From the NCBI GenBank assembly GCA_947454735.1, contig CANGLK010000004.1, positions 1 through 64,000 on the forward strand: a stretch of DNA of 64,000 nucleotides. Direction: 5' to 3'. The stretch is from Candidatus Nanopelagicaceae bacterium (GTDB taxonomy: Bacteria; Actinomycetota; Actinomycetes; Nanopelagicales; Nanopelagicaceae). This document shows, piece by piece, positions 59,631 to 64,000 of this stretch; position 1 is the stretch's first letter; every line of letters begins with the position of its first letter. Below the pieces are notes generated by a model that worked only from the letters and a program-made list of their open reading frames with translations, ran no database searches and was not told the DNA's origin. Made by a program: the position numbers and the translations under genes.

Positions 59631-60890
59631 TCAGTTGAGCGCTGTTCCGCGGCGCTTCATCTCTCCCTTAATTACTCCACCAAGAGCCTTCACACCTTCA
59701 CGGATGCGCTCTGGAGTTGGGTGACAGTATGAAAGACGCATCGACCATGAACCGAGGCCATCTGCATAGAAGGCATTTCCCGGAACATAGGCAACCTTGG
59801 CAACAATCGCCTTCGGCATAAGAGCCTTAGTATCAATCTCAGCTGGCAAATTAACCCAGACATAGAATCCGCCGCCAGGCTTGGTCCATGTAGCCTCTTC
59901 AGGAAAATATTGTTCTAGTGATTCAAGCATCGCATCACGACGAACTTTGTAGAGTTCACAGAAGCTTGCAATCTGATCACGCCATGGCTGATCAGCAAGA
60001 TAACTTGAGATTGTCAGCTGAGTAAAGTTCGAAGGACATAAAATTGAAGACTCGGATGCAATCACCAACTTATCTTTTAGTGATTGTGGAACAAGAGCCC
60101 AACCCACACGAAGACCAGATGCAATTGTCTTAGAGAAAGATCCGAGATAGATAACGTTCTCAGAATCTTCTGCACGCATCGCATTAGGCGATGGCTTATC
60201 AAAGCCAAGGAGGCCGTAAGGGTTATCTTCAACTACGAAGATCTCTGCTTCACGGCAGATATTTAAAATTTCGGTGCGGCGATCTGCAGGAAGACAGACA
60301 CCTGTTGGATTCTGATAATTAGGAATCAGATAGAGGAATTTAATTTTGCGACCTGCTGCACGAACGCTCTTAATCGCATTACGAAGCGATTCAGGAACCA
60401 TTCCATCGTGATCCATCTCGACGTGGACAACTGATGCCTCATATTGGCGGAATGTGCCAAGAGCTCCAACATAAGAAGGAGCTTCAACGAGAACAACATC
60501 GCCTGGATCGATAAAGATTCGAGAGATAAGGTCTAAAGCCTGCTGTGAACCGGTTGTTACAACAATATCGTCGGGATTTGCGCGGATACCTTCAAGGGCC
60601 ATCACATCGCAGATCTGTTCGCGGAGTTTTGGGTGTCCCTGACCGCTTCCATATTGGAGCGCTTCTACGCCATTGGTGAGGATCAAATCATTTACTACGC
60701 CAGCCATCATCTCCATAGGCAAAGCCGAGAGATTTGGCATTCCACCAGCGAGTGAGACGATCTCGGGGCGTGAAGCTACAGCGAAGAGGGAGCGAATTTC
60801 AGAGGGCAACATTCCGGCGGCTCGCGCAGCAAATCTCTCTTCGAGATTCTGTGGAGCACCTGTTTGATAGCGAATATTTACCTCTGACAT
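59631..60890 (-). CDS. PLP-dependent aminotransferase (class I/II, 2-aminoadipate/aromatic type)
   Basis: The 419-residue protein has a fold-type I pattern: PEIVSLAGGMPNLSALP near 43-60, LQYGSGQGHPKLREQI, VTTGSQQALDLISRIF, LYLIPNYQNPTG (N-P-T-G) and the PLP-binding Lys in SFSKTIASGLRVGW. It is similar to the LysN/2-aminoadipate and MocR-type C-terminal transaminase domains, but without an N-terminal DNA-binding domain. The exact amino-acid substrate is not clear. It is convergent with parB. Confidence 0.85.
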   Translation of the reverse strand: MSEVNIRYQTGAPQNLEERFAARAAGMLPSEIRSLFAVASRPEIVSLAGGMPNLSALPMEMMAGVVNDLILTNGVEALQYGSGQGHPKLREQICDVMALEGIRANPDDIVVTTGSQQALDLISRIFIDPGDVVLVEAPSYVGALGTFRQYEASVVHVEMDHDGMVPESLRNAIKSVRAAGRKIKFLYLIPNYQNPTGVCLPADRRTEILNICREAEIFVVEDNPYGLLGFDKPSPNAMRAEDSENVIYLGSFSKTIASGLRVGWALVPQSLKDKLVIASESSILCPSNFTQLTISSYLADQPWRDQIASFCELYKVRRDAMLESLEQYFPEEATWTKPGGGFYVWVNLPAEIDTKALMPKAIVAKVAYVPGNAFYADGLGSWSMRLSYCHPTPERIREGVKALGGVIKGEMKRRGTALN

Positions 60891-60945
60891 GGGATGAATC
60901 TTCCCATACCGCCCTACAAAGTCGGTACTTAATTAGAGATGAAAG

Positions 60946-61950
60946 TTAATTACGTCGAATACCGGCGCTACGAAGGTCTGAGATTCGCAAAGTACCTGTC
61001 TTGGCATCATCTTCTGCTGAAAGATAGAGGCGTTGAATCGCAATAATGAAACTTTCAGCGAGGGTATCTCGAAATTCAGGGCGAGCTAAACGCTGTGAAT
61101 CACCAGTATTGGTGAGATAGCCGCAGTCGACGCGAATTGCAGGACATTCGGTCAGGCGCAAGATATCCCATGTCTTTGCATGTGTTCGACAGTTGAGAAG
61201 ATCGGTACGCGCAGATATTTCACGTTGTACAAGGGATGCGAAACGTTCACCAACAATCGAGTGAATTCCATGGGCATCACTTCCATAGAAGAAAGTTGCC
61301 ACACCCTCTGCACGTGGATTTAAATCTCGATCAGTATGTAATGAGATTAAGAGATCTGCGTTGTTCTTATTTGTAAATTCAATACGTTCATGTTCTGTCG
61401 GATTATTTGTCGCTCCGCGAACAAGAAATACAGTTGCACCAAGTGCAAGTAAACGACCTTCAATTCGTTGTGCAATATCGAGAGTGATCTCTTCTTCACC
61501 AGGTGTTGAACCTGGATCAAGAACAATTACCTTATTAGCAAGGGCAGGTCCGCGATTTTTATGTTGTGCACTCTCGCGAAGCGCTGTTGGTGCACCTCCG
61601 GAGATTGTCTTCGTTAGACGTAGGAGAGCGATAATCGTTGCCGGTCCGCACTTTCCATCAACCTTTGCACCAACAGATTTTTGAAACTCTTTTACGGCGC
61701 TCTCTGTAGACGGTCCATAGATTCCATCTACACGACCGCAGTTAAATCCCATCTCTGTAAGGCGAGCTTGAAGAGTCGCCACATCATCGCCACGCATCAT
61801 TGGAGATGGTTGGAGATTAAGTGAGCGATCACCGAGCTTCCAGCGCGCCTCTTCTAAGGCGCGCTTGGTCGCATCGTTTAATTCACCGGTGACATGGAGT
61901 CCACGCTCTTGTTGAAAAGAGCGAATCTCGTCGGGAGATAACTCCTTCAT
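60946..61950 (-). CDS. cwlM: CwlM-like N-acetylmuramoyl-L-alanine amidase homologue with altered metal site
   Basis: The 334-residue protein has two peptidoglycan-binding repeats (about 1-50 and 53-112) and an amidase_3 domain (about 138-315), with no signal peptide. Of the expected zinc/catalytic residues, the His after D-P-G is Ser148 (LDPGSTPG) and the Glu before C/G-x-x-x-N is Asp275 (VDCGYLTN); His205 (SLHTD) and an upstream Glu are kept. A cytoplasmic, catalytically weakened amidase next to murJ/trxAB matches mycobacterial CwlM, which regulates MurA rather than cutting wall. Here that role is inferred from position and residues. Confidence 0.8.
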   Translation of the reverse strand: MKELSPDEIRSFQQERGLHVTGELNDATKRALEEARWKLGDRSLNLQPSPMMRGDDVATLQARLTEMGFNCGRVDGIYGPSTESAVKEFQKSVGAKVDGKCGPATIIALLRLTKTISGGAPTALRESAQHKNRGPALANKVIVLDPGSTPGEEEITLDIAQRIEGRLLALGATVFLVRGATNNPTEHERIEFTNKNNADLLISLHTDRDLNPRAEGVATFFYGSDAHGIHSIVGERFASLVQREISARTDLLNCRTHAKTWDILRLTECPAIRVDCGYLTNTGDSQRLARPEFRDTLAESFIIAIQRLYLSAEDDAKTGTLRISDLRSAGIRRN

Positions 61951-61957
61951 AAGAGAT

Positions 61958-62281
61958 TTAGATGAAGCCTTCGAGTTCCTTCAAAAGTGCTGGCTTTGGC
62001 TTTGCACCGATGATTGTCTTAACAACTTCACCGTTGACATAGACATTGAGCATAGGAATTGAAGTCACACCGTACTTGATAGCGATAGCTGACTCTTCAT
62101 CTGTGTTGAGCTTTGCAATTGTGAGCTTATCGCCATGCTCTGCAGCGATATCGTCCAAAATTGGAGCGATTGCGCGGCAAGGACCACACCACTCTGCCCA
62201 GAAATCAACAAGAACAGGCTTACTGCTCTTCAATACAACCTGGTCGAAATCAGCTGTTGTTACCTTGATTGGTGCGCTCAT
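61958..62281 (-). CDS. trxA: Thioredoxin
   Basis: The 107-residue protein has the active site VDFWAEWCGPCRAIAPIL, the cis-Pro segment TSIPMLNVYVNGEVV and the normal length. It reduces protein disulfides and is recharged by the TrxB encoded just upstream. A clear ribosome site (AGGAG) precedes the ATG. Confidence 0.96.
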   Translation of the reverse strand: MSAPIKVTTADFDQVVLKSSKPVLVDFWAEWCGPCRAIAPILDDIAAEHGDKLTIAKLNTDEESAIAIKYGVTSIPMLNVYVNGEVVKTIIGAKPKPALLKELEGFI

Positions 62282-62319
62282 TACTTGCTCCTATATACCT
62301 AGTTATTTGTGTATGAGAT

Positions 62320-63249
62320 TTAGTGGGCTAAGAACTTCTCAGCATCGATTGCCGCTTGGCAACCAGAACCCGCAGCGGTGATTGCCTGTTGGTATGTGTG
62401 ATCGACGAGATCGCCACATGCGAAGACACCGGCAATATTGGTGCGAGTTGAACGATCTTCAACCTTTACATATCCCTCGCCATCGAGTGCAACCTGAGTT
62501 GCAACGAGTTCAGAACGCGGAATATGTCCGATAGCAACGAAGAGACCAGTAAATGCCTCAGTTGATTCTTCACCTGTCTTGGTGTTCTTCAACTTAAGAC
62601 CTTCAACTTTATTCTCACCGATAACGTCAATGACTTCTGTATCCCACATCATCTCAAGCTTAGGATTGTTAAAGGCGCGCTCCTGCATAATCTTTGATGC
62701 GCGCAATGAATCACGACGGTGAATCAATACAACCTTTGATGCAAACTTTGTGAGGAATGTCGCCTCTTCAACCGCAGAGTCACCACCGCCTACAACTGCA
62801 ATTGTTTGATCGCGGAAGAAGAATCCATCGCATGTTGCACACCATGAGACACCGCGACCTGAGAGACGCTTCTCATTCTCAAGTCCAATCTCGCGATATG
62901 CAGATCCCATTGCAAGAATGACAGACTTTGCCTTAACGACATTGCCTGAACCATCTTTAATTACCTTGATCTCTGATGTCAGATCCATCTCAACAACATC
63001 ATCTGTAATGAGCTCTGCACCAAAGCGCTTAGCTTGCTTGCGCATATTGTCCATAAGGTCAGGACCCATAATTCCATCGATAAATCCAGGGAAGTTCTCG
63101 ACCTCGGTCGTATTCATAAGTGCGCCACCTGCAGTTACTGAACCTTCATAGATGACAGGTTTGAGATCCGCACGAGCTGCATAGATAGCAGCGGTATAAC
63201 CGGCCGGGCCAGATCCAACAATGACGACTTCGCGAACTTCGGTGCTCAT
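62320..63249 (-). CDS. trxB: Thioredoxin reductase
   Basis: The 309-residue flavoprotein has VIVGSGPAGYTAAIYAARADLKP (FAD), the redox Cys pair in WCATCDGFFF, VVGGGDSAVEEATFL (NADPH) and VFACGDLVDHTYQQAITAAGSGCQAA. It transfers electrons from NADPH to thioredoxin. The ATG at 63249 has TAAGGT (63261 to 63256) ending 6 nt upstream. The overlapping AAGGTGAG could also act as a ribosome site, so leaderless or leadered translation are both possible. Confidence 0.96.
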   Translation of the reverse strand: MSTEVREVVIVGSGPAGYTAAIYAARADLKPVIYEGSVTAGGALMNTTEVENFPGFIDGIMGPDLMDNMRKQAKRFGAELITDDVVEMDLTSEIKVIKDGSGNVVKAKSVILAMGSAYREIGLENEKRLSGRGVSWCATCDGFFFRDQTIAVVGGGDSAVEEATFLTKFASKVVLIHRRDSLRASKIMQERAFNNPKLEMMWDTEVIDVIGENKVEGLKLKNTKTGEESTEAFTGLFVAIGHIPRSELVATQVALDGEGYVKVEDRSTRTNIAGVFACGDLVDHTYQQAITAAGSGCQAAIDAEKFLAH

Positions 63250-63269
63250 AAGCTCACCTTACCGCGCCT

Positions 63270-64000
63270 TTATCGCTTGAGCTTGGCCGAAACAGTTGTG
63301 GCGAAGCTTCGAAGACCTGCGATTTCAGCCACTTTGAAGCGATGGGCAAAGAAGAGATAGCCAAGGCCAGAGAGGGTCAAAACACCAGCCAATCGAAGTG
63401 CGCGAGTGATCAGTGGCGCTGAATCATCTGCCCATCCAAGGTAGGTAGAGAGTGCAAAGAGGGGCGCCATTGCAATCAATGATGCTGCAAAGAGTGTGAG
63501 GTGTTGGCCGGCAAAATCCCGGAGTTGAAGGCTGCCTACATGCTTCTTAATCAACTTCAAAGTAATTGAGAGACCAACGATGTAACTAATTGAGAAAGCT
63601 ATTCCGAGGCCGACGGTGACTACATCGCTAGCAAGTTTCCATAAGAAAATATAGGAGAGCAGAACAGAGATAACGTTAATAATCAAAATCGAAGTCACTT
63701 GAGTCTTTGTATCTTCAAATGCATTAAAACCGCGGACGAGGATCAAGTTGATACTAAATGGAACAAGGCCAAGACCAAGTGCGGCAAGTACATACCCGAT
63801 ATAACGTGAATCATCGAGTGAGATACCCATATAGAGAACCTCTGTCATCAGTGGACCGAAGAAGATAAGTGCTACAGCGCTTGGAACAGTGACAACTCCG
63901 ACCATCTTGATTGCACGAATTAGCTGAAGGCGAACATCCTCAACCTTCTTCTCAATTGCCAGCTTTGAAAGATGTGGCAATAACGCTGTCACGATAGAGA
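63270..64000 (-). CDS. murJ: Lipid II flippase MurJ (MviN), C-terminal part
   Basis: The visible ~243 residues are the C-terminal half of a polytopic protein that runs off the window at 64000. SIVTALLPHLSKLA, VPSAVALIFFGPLMTEVLY, NLILVRGFNAFEDTKTQV and several later membrane helices match MurJ/MviN, which flips lipid II for peptidoglycan synthesis. Its place upstream of trxB-trxA-cwlM is the standard actinobacterial cluster. The true start lies beyond the window. Confidence 0.85.
   Translation of the reverse strand, partial: SIVTALLPHLSKLAIEKKVEDVRLQLIRAIKMVGVVTVPSAVALIFFGPLMTEVLYMGISLDDSRYIGYVLAALGLGLVPFSINLILVRGFNAFEDTKTQVTSILIINVISVLLSYIFLWKLASDVVTVGLGIAFSISYIVGLSITLKLIKKHVGSLQLRDFAGQHLTLFAASLIAMAPLFALSTYLGWADDSAPLITRALRLAGVLTLSGLGYLFFAHRFKVAEIAGLRSFATTVSAKLKR

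Noticed and set aside
1-64000. CRISPR arrays, tRNA/rRNA genes, transposases, integrases or prophage genes
   Set aside because: No regularly spaced direct repeats, cloverleaf sequences, rRNA segments or mobile-element proteins were recognised on reading both strands; a dedicated tRNA or covariance-model search could still find short RNAs that I missed.

Overview
The window reads as the replication-origin neighbourhood of a small-genome, moderate-GC actinobacterium. The order murJ-trxB-trxA-cwlM / parB-parA-rsmG-jag-yidC-yidD-rnpA-rpmH / dnaA-dnaN-recF-dciA is the classic actinobacterial oriC block. Other genes point the same way: a dnaK-grpE-dnaJ-hspR operon with a HAIR operator, a CwlM-like protein, topoisomerase I with a lysine-rich tail, a K+-independent H+-pyrophosphatase and an MFS-thymidylate kinase fusion. 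Base composition, compact spacing and a sugar-uptake gene set fit a free-living freshwater acI-type lineage (Nanopelagicales, e.g. Planktophila-like). That placement is an inference, since there is no rRNA gene in the window to fix it.

Layout. 1-3.5 kb: a secreted surface (S-layer-like) protein and, just upstream, an ECF sigma factor carrying its own membrane anchor and extracytoplasmic domain. 3.6-23 kb: an AT-rich surface-polysaccharide island with three GT11 transferases, WavE-like, GT2, GT25, exostosin-like, DUF6492-like and PF03407-like transferases, a FkbM and a sugar O-methyltransferase, an ABC exporter, a UDP-glucuronate decarboxylase, a GDPD/HAD/nucleotidyltransferase/cupin cassette and a broken acyltransferase-SGNH gene. 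23-32 kb: galE, a proteasome-beta-like Ntn hydrolase with a tiny overlapping ORF, a VOC protein, a secreted peptidase, holB, MFS-tmk and a Phd/PIN toxin-antitoxin pair. 32-37 kb: topA and hppA. 37.5-45 kb: an alpha-glucosidase, a LacI regulator, a sugar ABC importer and a GH32 fructosidase, which look like one sucrose/fructan utilisation locus. 45-50 kb: dedA, pyrE and the HspR-controlled chaperone operon. 50-59.6 kb: the oriC block with DnaA boxes, a candidate unwinding element and two parS-like sites. 59.6-64 kb: an aminotransferase, cwlM, trxA, trxB and the 3' part of murJ (cut by the window edge).

A recurring feature is promoter architecture. At least 16 gene starts have a TANNNT-type -10 hexamer ending 5-7 nt before the start codon and no Shine-Dalgarno, the signature of leaderless mRNAs. 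In three divergent gene pairs the two -10 hexamers overlap head-to-head through one shared TA (A-N3-TA-N3-T), so a 10-bp element appears to drive two leaderless genes. Translation-coupled overlaps (ATGA, TTGA, GTGA, TAATG) link the genes inside operons.

No CRISPR array, transposase, integrase, tRNA or rRNA was recognised.
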